From Gilvimarinus gilvus (GTDB taxonomy: Bacteria; Pseudomonadota; Gammaproteobacteria; Pseudomonadales; Cellvibrionaceae), in contig NZ_JAULRU010000617.1 in assembly GCF_030518155.1 (NCBI RefSeq), forward strand, positions 62,001 through 126,000: DNA of 64,000 nucleotides. The letters run 5' to 3'. This document shows positions 36,306-45,016 of this stretch, piece by piece (position 1 is the stretch's first letter; every line of letters begins with the position of its first letter). A program made the position numbers and the translations under genes. The notes under the pieces are model-generated. The model worked only from the letters and a program-made list of their open reading frames with translations, did not search any database and was not told where the DNA came from.

Positions 36306-37808
36306 CTAAGACTGGCCGGCAATGGCCTGCATAATGGTTTGCTGTGAGATGTCTGAACCACTCAACTCAGCCACCTTGCGACGATCGCGCATGACCACCA
36401 CCTTATCGGCAAATTCGACCAACTCTTCTAATTCTGAGGACGCTACCAGCAGCCCCAAACCGTCATCGCACAACTTGCGAATCAGTTGAATAATTTCAGC
36501 GTGCGCGCCCACGTCAATACCGCGGGTGGGTTCATCCAGCAGCATTAACTTGGGTTCGGCGGCCAACCAACGAGCGAGAATCACCTTTTGCTGGTTACCA
36601 CCACTCAATTGGTTAATCGGCTTTTCGATATCACTGGTGGCAATTTTGAGCACTTTGACATAATGCTCGGCCAGCTCACGCTGCTTTTTCATGGGGATAT
36701 AGCGCCACCAACCCCGCTTGTTCTGCAGCGCCATAATCATATTTTCGCGAATAGACATGGGGCCCAAAATGCCGTCTTTTTTACGGTCTTCAGGACATAA
36801 ACCAAGGCCGGCAACCACCGCCTGACGGGTGTTGCTAAAGCGAATGGACTGATTGTTTAGCTTGGCGTCGCCCTGACTTAGCTCGTCAACGCCGAACACC
36901 AACTTGCACAGCTCAGTGCGGCCAGAACCAAGCAGACCGGCTAAACCTACCACCTGGCCTGCACACACGCTGATATCGAGAGGCTCCAGTACATCACTGG
37001 AGCCCTGGTTAAGTTCAAATAGCGTTTCGCGGGTTTGGGCCTCAGCCTGCCCCACTTTTTCGTGCACGGCTTTTTCCAATTCCTTGCCGAGCATGTGACT
37101 GACCAAATCCTGCTGCGACAAGGTGGCCGCTTCATACTCCCCCACCAAGGTGCCATTGCGCAAAATGGTTATGCGGTCACAAACGGCGTACACCTGATCA
37201 AGGAAGTGGGTGACAAACACAATACCGATACCGCGATCACGCAAATCCCGCATGATATTGAACAAGGAGGCAACTTCTTCCGCATCCAGACTTGCGGTAG
37301 GCTCATCGAGAATAAGCACCTTGGCCGACATGGAAACACCACGGGCGATAGCAATAAGCTGCTGTACAGCCACAGAGTAACTGTTGAGCGGTGCGGTTAC
37401 ATCGATATCCAGATCGTAGCCGAGCAATAATTCACGCGCCTCACGATTCATCCGGCGCCAGTCAATAATGCCAAAGCGCTTGGGCTCGCGCTCCAGAAAA
37501 ACATTCTGGGCCACGGTTAGGTTGGGCAGCAGATTCACTTCCTGATAAACGGTACTAATCCCCAGATCCTGAGCGTCGCCAGTGTTGGCGGGATGAATCT
37601 CGGTGCCGTCCAAGGCGATAATGCCACCATTGCGACGGTAGACACCCGTCATCACCTTAATAAGGGTGGATTTACCGGCACCGTTCTCGCCCAACAGAGC
37701 GTGAATTTCGCCTTTTCTCAGGGTGAAGTCCACCCCGTTCAGCGCTTTCACACCGGGAAAGGTTTTCACCACCCCGCGCAGCGCCAGAACTGTATCATCT
37801 GTGCTCAT
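36306..37808 (-). CDS. ytfR: Sugar ABC transporter ATPase, YtfR type (two nucleotide-binding domains)
   Basis: The 500-residue protein has two ABC domains. The first has Walker A GENGAGKST, signature-like YSVAVQQLIAIARG and Walker B LILDEPTASLDAEE. The second has a degenerate Walker A GLLGSGRTEL but an intact signature LSGGNQQKV and LMLLDEPTRGIDVG. This asymmetry is normal for RbsA/MglA/YtfR ATPases. It is second in the operon, 53 bases after the binding protein. Confidence 0.92.
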   Translation of the reverse strand: MSTDDTVLALRGVVKTFPGVKALNGVDFTLRKGEIHALLGENGAGKSTLIKVMTGVYRRNGGIIALDGTEIHPANTGDAQDLGISTVYQEVNLLPNLTVAQNVFLEREPKRFGIIDWRRMNREARELLLGYDLDIDVTAPLNSYSVAVQQLIAIARGVSMSAKVLILDEPTASLDAEEVASLFNIMRDLRDRGIGIVFVTHFLDQVYAVCDRITILRNGTLVGEYEAATLSQQDLVSHMLGKELEKAVHEKVGQAEAQTRETLFELNQGSSDVLEPLDISVCAGQVVGLAGLLGSGRTELCKLVFGVDELSQGDAKLNNQSIRFSNTRQAVVAGLGLCPEDRKKDGILGPMSIRENMIMALQNKRGWWRYIPMKKQRELAEHYVKVLKIATSDIEKPINQLSGGNQQKVILARWLAAEPKLMLLDEPTRGIDVGAHAEIIQLIRKLCDDGLGLLVASSELEELVEFADKVVVMRDRRKVAELSGSDISQQTIMQAIAGQS

Positions 37809-37861
37809 AGTATTTTCCAGGAACCGGCGCCAAGCGCCGGGTTACAACATTGCAAACCGCT

Positions 37862-38806
37862 TTACTGGCTCTTGCGCAGCTCGTATTCGTCTTGATAATT
37901 TTCTTGGGTAAAAATTCGCCCGTCCATTACCATCCACTTTTCAAAGTCGCGCTTGCCATCAAGGTAGGCTTCAATAACGTCAAAGGCAGGGCCACCCAGG
38001 TGTGGGCTCATTTCAACCGAGGCGTTGACATCACCGGCCTTTAAGGCACTGAAGATATCATCAACGGCATCCACTGACACTACCAGAATGTCTTCACCCG
38101 GCTTCAAACCCGCTTCGCGAATGGCTTGAATGGCTCCCAATGCCATCTCGTCATTGTGCGTCCACAGTGCACACAATTCCTTACCGCCACCTTCGGCCTT
38201 CAGAATACTCTCCATGACCTCTTTACCCTTAGCCCGGGTAAATTCAGCGGTTTGTGAGCGGACAATTTTGGCACCCTCGTACTTGCCAATTACCTCGTTA
38301 AAACCTTCCATACGGCCAATCGCAGCGCTGGAGCCAACCGTTCCTTGCAGCTCGACAATGTCACACTGCCCGTCGGTTGCATCCATCAACCAATTAGCAG
38401 CTTTACGACCTTCATCGACAAAGTTTGGCGCGATACGGGTCACATAAAGTTGGTCGTTATTAACGGCAACATTGCGGTCAACAATCACCACAGGAATACG
38501 GGCGCGACGCGCCTCCATCAGAACCGGACGCCAGCCCGTCTCCACCACCGGGGCAACGACAATGGCGTCCACGCCTTGGGCGATAAAACTGCGGATCGCT
38601 TTAATCTGGTTTTCCTGCTTTTGCTGAGCATCGGAAAACTTCAGATCAATTCCACGCTTGTCGGCTTCCGCTTTGACGGATTCGGAAAAAGTCGTGCGCC
38701 AGCCACTTTCAGAGCCGACCTGAGAAAACCCCACGGTTAAAGCACTTGCCACTTGGGATGCACCTAACAGGGATGCGAGCGCCAAACCCATAATTGATTT
38801 GTTCAT
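37862..38806 (-). CDS. ytfQ: Periplasmic sugar-binding protein, YtfQ type
   Basis: The start at 38806 follows AGAGGCAACT and gives a signal peptide ending VASA. The 314-residue protein is very like E. coli YtfQ: VGFSQVGSESGWR, DAQQKQENQIKAIRSFIAQGVDA, APVVETGWRPVL, CDIVELQGTVGSSAAI, FTRAKGKEVMESI, and GGPAFDVIEAY. YtfQ binds galactofuranose and some related pentoses. The arabinose operator upstream (38861-38874) and nearby arabinan genes suggest L-arabinofuranose as a substrate; this is inference. Confidence 0.9.
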   Translation of the reverse strand: MNKSIMGLALASLLGASQVASALTVGFSQVGSESGWRTTFSESVKAEADKRGIDLKFSDAQQKQENQIKAIRSFIAQGVDAIVVAPVVETGWRPVLMEARRARIPVVIVDRNVAVNNDQLYVTRIAPNFVDEGRKAANWLMDATDGQCDIVELQGTVGSSAAIGRMEGFNEVIGKYEGAKIVRSQTAEFTRAKGKEVMESILKAEGGGKELCALWTHNDEMALGAIQAIREAGLKPGEDILVVSVDAVDDIFSALKAGDVNASVEMSPHLGGPAFDVIEAYLDGKRDFEKWMVMDGRIFTQENYQDEYELRKSQ

Positions 38807-38860
38807 AGTTGCCTCTTCTAAGCTATTGTCTTTATTGAACGAAGTTCGCACTTGGGCAAA

Positions 38861-38874
38861 TTGTATTATAATAC
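38861..38874 (+). promoter_or_regulatory. Putative arabinose-regulon operator, site D (upstream of the ABC transporter)
   Basis: TTGTATTATAATAC contains the 12-base perfect palindrome GTATTATAATAC (38863-38874). It lies 55 bases upstream of the ytfQ-like start. The gap up to the tRNA fragment at 39043 shows nothing else clear. Confidence 0.58.
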
Positions 38875-39042
38875 TTCATAAGGCGCAATAACCCCTCAAT
38901 ACACACAAAAAAGTTTGTGAAATCATCAACTTGGCTTACACCTCAAGAATTTAACAAATTTCTTAGCTCAAGCGTTGACAAGAATAAGCGCTATCCGTAT
39001 AGTTCGCGTCCTCTGCTTTTGGCACCTTGCCAAACAGCTTTG

Positions 39043-39066
39043 CCCAAGTGGTGAAATTGGTAGACG
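39043..39066 (+). pseudogene. 5' fragment of a tRNA-Leu gene
   Basis: These 24 bases match the first 24 bases of the intact tRNA-Leu at 39233 except one (GCCCAAG for GCCCAGG). They cover the 5' acceptor strand and D-arm and stop before the anticodon. The following sequence is two 50-base repeats that cannot complete a tRNA. Confidence 0.75.
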
Positions 39067-39166
39067 ACGTACAGGACGTACGAGTGCAGCAAAGGACAGG
39101 AGTCCGAGAGCTGTCGACGTACAGGAAGTACGAGTGTCGCAAAAGAACGGAGTCGATAGCGACCCG
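39067..39166 (+). repeat. Two tandem 50-base units following the tRNA fragment
   Basis: Unit 1 (39067-39116) and unit 2 (39117-39166) both begin GACGTACAGGA and share GTACGAGTG, GCAAA and GGAGTC in register, with differences elsewhere. CGTAC-AGGA-GTACG inside each unit can form a hairpin. Their origin is not recognised. Confidence 0.65.
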
Positions 39167-39232
39167 CGTAGCGTGTCGGCAAACTGACACAAACGCAAGA
39201 CCAATCGGGTATTTAATCACCGCCAACCATCT

Positions 39233-39319
39233 GCCCAGGTGGTGAAATTGGTAGACACGCTAGCTTCAGGTGCTAGTGCTCTCACGGGCGTGGAGGTTCA
39301 AGTCCTCTCCTGGGCACCA
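39233..39319 (+). tRNA. tRNA-Leu (anticodon CAG)
   Basis: The 87-base gene encodes its CCA end. GCCCAGG pairs with CCTGGGC in the acceptor stem, the D-loop contains AATTGGTAGAC, the anticodon CAG is at 39267-39269 inside CTTCAGGT, a long class II variable arm (TGCTCTCACGGGCG region) marks Leu, and GGTTCAAGTCC is the T-loop. It resembles E. coli tRNA-Leu(CAG) closely. Confidence 0.96.
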
Positions 39320-39391
39320 AACAATAAAGGCCTCGATCTCTGATCGGGGCTTTTTTGTGTGTGCCAACATGCAGTCGGGACTCCCTGCGAG
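39304..39391 (+). repeat. Direct repeat, copy 1: tRNA-Leu 3' end plus terminator
   Basis: This segment starts in the T-arm of the intact tRNA-Leu, includes CTCTCCTGGGCACCA and the terminator, and recurs 150 bases downstream at 39454-39542 with only about three differences. The two copies are separated by 62 bases of unrelated sequence. Confidence 0.85.
39330..39356 (+). terminator. tRNA-Leu terminator, copy 1
   Basis: GCCTCGATC-TCT-GATCGGGGC forms a 9-bp stem with one G-T pair, followed by TTTTTT, 10 bases after the tRNA CCA end. Confidence 0.9.
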
Positions 39392-39453
39392 ACAGCACAG
39401 CTGACCCGCGTTCGGCGGCGCATAAAGCAATGCTTTATTAACGCTTGCCTCAC

Positions 39454-39542
39454 CCTCTCCTGGGCACCAAACATTAAAGGCCTCGATCTCTGATCGGGGC
39501 TTTTTTGTGTGTGCCAACAATGCAGTCGGGACTCCCGGCGAG
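39454..39542 (+). repeat. Direct repeat, copy 2: orphan tRNA-Leu 3' end plus terminator
   Basis: This copy holds the last 16 bases of tRNA-Leu with CCA and the same terminator hairpin (39480-39506), but no tRNA body precedes it. It looks like the remnant of a second tRNA-Leu gene, or an attachment-site duplication. No integrase or phage gene is nearby. The gap continues to the GH43-like stop at 39636 without other features. Confidence 0.8.
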
Positions 39543-39635
39543 CCCGCCATACGGGCGATCAGCCAGTCTCTACTGTCACTGCGGGTATCACCCGCACACG
39601 CCCAGAGCGCAAACGCATAGTAATCAACATAACCC

Positions 39636-40634
39636 TCAATCTGATACCGTTATTGAACCCGTCTTATCTGCGGCGTTCAAGCGCTGAAATTCTGCAGTGC
39701 TAAGACTGAGAACCGTGCCGTGACGCACCGGGTGAAAAGGAAATTTCATGGCTTCAACGGCCTTGAAGTCACCACTGCTCAGGTTGTCCGTTTCATATGC
39801 CTGATACCCCTCCCCTTTACTGTAGAAATCCAGCAGCAAACTCCAATGCGATGGCTCGCCATCTTCGTGTGATTTAAGCACAAAGCTGGCTGGCCCCTCA
39901 TAACCGGTTAGCGACGCGAGGGAAAAATCTTCCATTAAATCCCACTCCCCCATTAAGTGCTCACTGCGTTCCATGGTGATGGTTTTCTCTGCCTCATCTT
40001 TGCTGAAGCGGTAAAAAGTGCCTTCCTCATTGACAATGGTGGTATCGATTACGGTGTGCGGTTTTTCGATGTAGACGAACGGCTCGCTAAACGATTTAAA
40101 GTCCTGCGTGTGCGCAGCCCAGATACGATGTTTACTGTAATTGTCCCTACCGGTCTTAGAAGCCCAAAAAACCATATAGCGATCATTTTCACTGTCGTAG
40201 ATGGCTTCAGGCGCCCATGTACAGCCGGCATCATCGGGCGCTACTTTTACCAGGCGCGGGGCGGACCAGTTGACCAAATCCTTTGACTCCCAAACCACAA
40301 TGGACTGACTGGCGGCGGTCTGGGCACGAGTCCAGTCTGGGTTGTGATGAATCGACAAGTCAGTAGCAATAAGATAAAAGCCGTCGCCGTCAGCCGAGCG
40401 GATAATGTACGGATCCCGCACACCTTTTTCACCGACAGTACTCACCAGCACAGGCTCTTTATTGTTGAGCGCCTCCCAGCGTTGGCCATTTTCGCTCACC
40501 ATAAAATAAACCTGCTCTGTCATAGGTGTCGCCGCGCCACGAAAAGTGACGAAAAGGTATCCGCCGACATCGTCACTCGCGCAAGCGGTAACCGCAATGC
40601 AGTATGCCAATAGTGCGACCACGTACTTCTTCAT
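39636..40634 (-). CDS. GH43-like lipoprotein glycosidase
   Basis: GGGAGTAGGT precedes the ATG at 40634, and IAVTAC19 is a lipobox. The 332-residue protein looks like a GH43/GH62-clan five-bladed propeller of the type with VRDPYIIRSADGDGFYLIATDL near residue 80. TWAPEAIYD and YMVFWASK follow, and a modulator-like VIDTTIV precedes the probable acid region LTGYEGPASF. Substrate is unclear: arabinofuranosidase, xylosidase or galactan-active forms exist in similar subfamilies. It stands alone with no arabinose operator. Confidence 0.72.
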   Translation of the reverse strand: MKKYVVALLAYCIAVTACASDDVGGYLFVTFRGAATPMTEQVYFMVSENGQRWEALNNKEPVLVSTVGEKGVRDPYIIRSADGDGFYLIATDLSIHHNPDWTRAQTAASQSIVVWESKDLVNWSAPRLVKVAPDDAGCTWAPEAIYDSENDRYMVFWASKTGRDNYSKHRIWAAHTQDFKSFSEPFVYIEKPHTVIDTTIVNEEGTFYRFSKDEAEKTITMERSEHLMGEWDLMEDFSLASLTGYEGPASFVLKSHEDGEPSHWSLLLDFYSKGEGYQAYETDNLSSGDFKAVEAMKFPFHPVRHGTVLSLSTAEFQRLNAADKTGSITVSD

Positions 40635-40940
40635 ACCTACTCCCGTTATTTTAGTTTGCCGGCCATTCCCGAGCTTGCCAACAACCGTTTCGGGCACACA
40701 GTCGTGCCACGTCATTATCTTACTTTTTCGCCATTGCCGTTCTACTCACTGGGCTCGTGAATCATAACAACGCGTCCCGGCGCCCTGCATGGTCTTACAT
40801 ATTGCAACGTTATAAACGTCAGCCCTAAAAACGCAGCTATCGACGCAAAAAAAGGAACCGCTGTATCTTGCACCAATTAACTACTAAAAACTCGGCAACG
40901 AAAATTATTGACACCTAAGGCTGCCAGAACCCTATAACAA
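40635..40940. other. Intergenic stretch with no recognised feature
   Basis: This 306-base gap between two same-strand genes must contain the promoter of the GH43-like lipoprotein. I see no gene, repeat, clear terminator or operator here. Confidence 0.5.
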
Positions 40941-42362
40941 TTAAGGATGCCATATCAAAACGTCTAATGGCGTCGGCCCGATACCGCTGCCGCCCGCGTC
41001 ATCGCCATCAACTTGCCCCACGGTTTGCAACAGCAGATGCGCCTGTTGCGACTGCTTCCATTGAGTAGGATCGAGGGAAGGCTCCCAGCCACCCACGCCC
41101 TGCGTGGTCAAAAAACGAAGCTGCCACGTGTTGTCCTGCAAGCTATCGAGTGTTGCGGCCACAACACGGCCGCCCTCGCTATCATCGCGATAAATTAAAT
41201 GGACGCGCGAACTGTTGTCGCTTGTTTCACTCAGCAGTGCCGCTCGAGATATTGGCGGCCGTTTAGTACCATGGCCTGCAAGGGAAAAGTCCTGCCCCGC
41301 TTCTGGTCCCGCCACGGTTCGCCATACTGTATCGTCCCGATAAACCAAGTTAAAGCGCGGCCGCGCTCCCGGAGCAGGAGACCAGTAACTAACGATCATC
41401 GGCTGGCCATCTTTCCCCACAGCAATAAACGGAGGGTTCATTAGATTGCTGCGCTGCGCAACGATGGCAGCCGCCTCGGCACGGCCCTGTGTTATCGGCA
41501 GCTTATAGCGAGTCCCATCTGCGCGCTGCCAAGTATGGCCGCCATCCCCGGAGCGGGCATAAAGCAGGTCATGGTTGCTGGCGACATCCGGCGTTTCACG
41601 CCAGGTCCAGGCCAGATGCAAGAGACCCTCTTTATCGATCGTCATATCCCAGTAAGCGCTGCGCTCGTTTTGACCGTCAATCAGATTGTTTTGGCGCCTT
41701 GACCACTGTGCACTTTTAGTATCGTAGTGATTCAGCAGCAGTCTGCCATTGCCGGAACCGCCATCTCGATAAAGAAAAAGCAAGTTGCCGTTAGCACGGC
41801 GAAAAAATTGCGGGTAAGTGACACTCTTCTCGCCCTCTCCCAACATTGATTGGGGCTCGCCCATGATCAAACTTCCCGGCTTCAGACTTCGGCTGTAGTT
41901 TAATGGGGTATTGTCATGTCCCCACGCCAAGTGCAAATACCCCTGGCCATCCACCACAAGACTAATGGTGTTGTGTGCATCTTCCGGGGTTGTATGAAAA
42001 CCCGTAGACTGAATTTCCCACTGTTTGCCTGGCAGCCGACGTTTTGCCAAGTGCACCTCACCTTGAGCGCTATAGAAGCCCGCGTACTGATATCCGTTAT
42101 CAGTAAATAACGTCTGCCGACTGCCTGCGACGACGTTAACCGAACTGGCGGCATACGCGCTCTTAAAGAGGTGGATCTTGTCAATACCTTTAGTCTGTGT
42201 TTCAGCCGATTGGCCAGCTGCCAGCGCACCAAAAGGTACACCGACTAGGGCGCCGAAAAAAAGCAACGCAAGTAGAGTGCAAGATTTTCGCACTCGGTGT
42301 ACTTGAGAATTTAGCTCAAAGAGATACCTTCGTGCATGCTGCAACCTGCCTAGAACCCTCAA
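40941..42362 (-). CDS. Secreted BNR-repeat beta-propeller protein, possible polysaccharide lyase or rhamnosidase
   Basis: The 473-residue frame has a hydrophobic signal region CTLLALLFFGALVGVPFGALA after a basic stretch. It starts at a TTG after AGGAG; a GTG at 42293 would give a more ordinary signal peptide. The mature part matches BNR_4-type propellers: EDAHNTISLVVDGQGYLHLAWGHDN, LNYSRSL, VTYPQFFRRANGNLLFLYRDGGSGNG, YWDMTIDKEGLLHLAWTWRET and YARSGDGGHTWQRADG. Related propellers include ulvan lyases PL24/PL25 and the GH145 rhamnosidases. Catalytic residues cannot be assigned here. Confidence 0.68.
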   Translation of the reverse strand: MRVLGRLQHARRYLFELNSQVHRVRKSCTLLALLFFGALVGVPFGALAAGQSAETQTKGIDKIHLFKSAYAASSVNVVAGSRQTLFTDNGYQYAGFYSAQGEVHLAKRRLPGKQWEIQSTGFHTTPEDAHNTISLVVDGQGYLHLAWGHDNTPLNYSRSLKPGSLIMGEPQSMLGEGEKSVTYPQFFRRANGNLLFLYRDGGSGNGRLLLNHYDTKSAQWSRRQNNLIDGQNERSAYWDMTIDKEGLLHLAWTWRETPDVASNHDLLYARSGDGGHTWQRADGTRYKLPITQGRAEAAAIVAQRSNLMNPPFIAVGKDGQPMIVSYWSPAPGARPRFNLVYRDDTVWRTVAGPEAGQDFSLAGHGTKRPPISRAALLSETSDNSSRVHLIYRDDSEGGRVVAATLDSLQDNTWQLRFLTTQGVGGWEPSLDPTQWKQSQQAHLLLQTVGQVDGDDAGGSGIGPTPLDVLIWHP

Positions 42363-42582
42363 ATCTCTGATCTCCTGAAGTGCGCTGTTATTAATCCACC
42401 AACTATGCCCCGACGATTATCCAGCTACAGCATTATATGGCGCTCATTTAAACACCTGATCATACCTCCGGCTCCATCAAGATGAAAGATCGGTCATAAA
42501 AGTGCTCTAACATAAACACACTTTATTCCCACCCGCTAACCCGCTAAGGTAAACCTACGTTTTTCACGACACAGTAGCTGAT

Positions 42583-44388
42583 ATGTACGAATCTACCATA
42601 GAGCCCAACGACGAGTTGCACCTCCTCTTAGCCATCGCCGGCCGCAAGTTGGCCAGCAACCCGAATGCGGCTGATTTTTTAGGTTGGATAGCCGATGCTG
42701 GCCCCGGTCTGGCGCCGAATATGAATGGGCACATTAATCCTCACGGTGGTAGCACTGGGGAGTTTTTTCGGTTAATGGGAGTGCAGATTTACAATATTAC
42801 GCCTCTGCCTGGCAATGACTTCCGCCCCAACCCTTTACCCAAACCCAAGCGCAATGAGCCCTGCCTGTGCGGTTCAGGCCGCAAGTACAAACAATGTTGC
42901 CAGCATATGGAAGGCGTACCACTACTGGATAACTACAATATGTTGCGCCACGTGCTGGACGCTTACCCGCAAAACGCGATGGCCGAGCTGGTGCAGAGCC
43001 GGGCGGATACTTACGCAGTGGCGGACACCGCCATGCAATGGCTGGCCGAGGGCGAAATAAACCGCGCCATGGCGTTACTGGAGCCCTGGTTTAAAGGCAA
43101 ACAACCATTAAGTAAGCGTCACACACCGTTGTTTGATCCAATGATGGATGTTTACCTTGAGGTACGCAAACCGCGCAAACGCGAGCAATTGCTGGAGCGG
43201 GCCTGCCAGGCAAAAGACACCGAGCTTAAAGCCGATGCCTTACAGCGTAAGGCGACAATTCTGATGGATGACGGCGATATTGACGGCGCCTGGCAGGCTT
43301 TTCAACTGGCCCAGCGAGCAGCACCAAACTCTCCAGCGCTGGCAATTCTGGAACTGACGCTATTGTGCGCTCAGGGGCAAACCGACCAAGCCAAGGCTCG
43401 CGCGCAATTTTGGTTGGTGCGTCTGGAACGTCAGGGCTACGACAACCCCGATCTACTGAGCTTGCTGGAGGAGTGTTGTCACAACCCTGAAATACTCATG
43501 GGGGCTGCCGGCTTTCCCTGCTCGGCGGATGAGTCTTTGCTAAACGAGATTGCCTCAGCCCTGGATAACGCGCCAGAGCCCGTTGCCGAATACACGGCGC
43601 AAACATACGGCGAACACTGTGTGCTGGAACCCAGCGACACACTGGCGGAGGCCGAGCAGCTTTGGTGCGACACAACCGAGTGCTGGTTTGACGGCGAGAT
43701 ATGGGAGTCGGCCGACGAGTGGGCTGCGCTGCTACTGAGTGTGCCTGAACTGTGGCAAAGCGTTAAGGTGCTCAACGATTTGATCGACGTCGTAACACAG
43801 AGCGAGCTTATCGAACTGATGCCTCTGCTGCTGTACCGCGCTCAAGAATTGATTTATGCCAATATCGATAGCATTCAGCCCGGGCAAACTCTACCTTGGG
43901 GCATTCACGAAAACCGCCCGCTATTGAGTTTAATGTATAAACTGATGGAAAGTTATCGAGACATTAACGCTCTGCCGCAGGCCTGCGCGATGGGTGAACA
44001 ACTATTGGCATTTAACCCAGACGACAACCAGGCAGTGCGCTGGGATTTGTCTACGCTTTACCTGCAAACGGAGCAGCCGGAAAAAACACTGGCACTTGCC
44101 AATGATTTTGCAGAGGACGTGGCCTGCCCACTCGTTTTAAATCGCATACTCGCACTGTACACACTCGGCCGCCTGCCCGAGGCAGAAACCGCACTGCAAA
44201 AAGCCCGCAAACGCCATGACAAGGCCCTGATCATGCTAAGCAAAAACTCGGTAAAACAACCCGAAATGTCGAGCTTTGGTATTACTTTAGGTGGGGACGA
44301 TGAAGCCTGGCTGTACCGCGAAGCAACCCGACCACAGTGGAAAAATGCAGGCGCATTCGCTTGGCTGAAAAAACAATTAGCGCGATAG
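42583..44388 (+). CDS. SEC-C zinc motif protein with TPR-like repeats
   Basis: The 601-residue cytoplasmic protein has a SEC-C motif RNEPCLCGSGRKYKQCC near residues 89-105, the Cys-rich zinc site first seen at the SecA C-terminus. The remainder is alpha-helical with TPR-like pairs, for example ALQRKATILMDDGDIDGAWQAFQLAQRAAPNSP and LALYTLGRLPEAETALQKARKR. Such proteins are common in gammaproteobacteria and may be adaptors; no role is established. The ribosome site is weak. Confidence 0.7.
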   Translation: MYESTIEPNDELHLLLAIAGRKLASNPNAADFLGWIADAGPGLAPNMNGHINPHGGSTGEFFRLMGVQIYNITPLPGNDFRPNPLPKPKRNEPCLCGSGRKYKQCCQHMEGVPLLDNYNMLRHVLDAYPQNAMAELVQSRADTYAVADTAMQWLAEGEINRAMALLEPWFKGKQPLSKRHTPLFDPMMDVYLEVRKPRKREQLLERACQAKDTELKADALQRKATILMDDGDIDGAWQAFQLAQRAAPNSPALAILELTLLCAQGQTDQAKARAQFWLVRLERQGYDNPDLLSLLEECCHNPEILMGAAGFPCSADESLLNEIASALDNAPEPVAEYTAQTYGEHCVLEPSDTLAEAEQLWCDTTECWFDGEIWESADEWAALLLSVPELWQSVKVLNDLIDVVTQSELIELMPLLLYRAQELIYANIDSIQPGQTLPWGIHENRPLLSLMYKLMESYRDINALPQACAMGEQLLAFNPDDNQAVRWDLSTLYLQTEQPEKTLALANDFAEDVACPLVLNRILALYTLGRLPEAETALQKARKRHDKALIMLSKNSVKQPEMSSFGITLGGDDEAWLYREATRPQWKNAGAFAWLKKQLAR

Positions 44389-44482
44389 TAACTCAATGGA
44401 TAGAACTCGGCACTCGATGTAAAACTCACCGCAAGGTGTTCATCATTAAGTGCCAAGCCTGACCGCCCAAAGGAAATAATGC

Positions 44483-44879
44483 ATGAAAGTCATTTACTCC
44501 AATCAAATTAATTTCGGTATGATTGGCCAGCCCGATACATTTTGCGTGTCTGCACATAAAGGGGAAGGCTGCTAGCGGCTGACTTTTTGCCCCTGCCTGC
44601 TAGACGAAGAAGGCCTACCGGTGTTTGACGCGCCTACCGACATTGACGAGGCTATCGGGCAACCTAAACCTTGGCTTGCCACGCTCAGACCACTATGTCT
44701 GTGGCGGCAACACGGAAACCCTAAGGATACGTGCAGCTGGGGGCAATATCGAGCTAAGCTGGACAATACACCTTCCCAAGGAATGGCCCGAGGTGAAAAA
44801 TTTGGTTGTGCAGCTCAATCAATGTAGTAGACAATCCGCAGCACAATACCCACTTGCCTACTTTCTCAAGGCAGACTAA
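44483..44879 (+). pseudogene. Decayed gene with several frameshifts
   Basis: AAAGGAAATAATGC precedes an ATG whose frame (MKVIYSNQINFGMIGQPDTF...) stops after 30 codons. Coding-like sequence then continues in other frames: LLAADFLPLP, LLDEEGLPVFDAPTDIDEAI, and finally HYVCGGNTETLRIRAAG...ELSWTIHLPKEWPEVKNLVV to a stop at 44879. At least two shifts would be needed to read it as one protein of about 130 residues. The family is not recognised. A sequencing error could also explain it. Confidence 0.5.
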
Positions 44880-45016
44880 CCCCCAAGAGTCACTTACCAC
44901 ATTTCGCCACAATTGCTCGTCACCTTGCCTTTTTTCATACATAGCAGTGCCTTCTTTGTTCGCTTTAATAACACTCAGCAACCGACAACACATTGAAGCC
45001 AATAAGGAGTTCCACC

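Noticed and set aside
39043-39180. A second functional tRNA starting at 39043
   Set aside because: Only the first 24 bases match tRNA-Leu; no anticodon arm, T-arm or CCA follows.
38975-39226. Several 60-90 codon frames on both strands around the tRNA fragment
   Set aside because: They overlap one another, the tRNA fragment and tandem repeats, and have no ribosome sites or motifs.
39304-39542. Integrated phage or genomic island at the tRNA-Leu
   Set aside because: The 3' tRNA duplication is suggestive, but only 62 bases separate the copies and no integrase or phage genes lie nearby.
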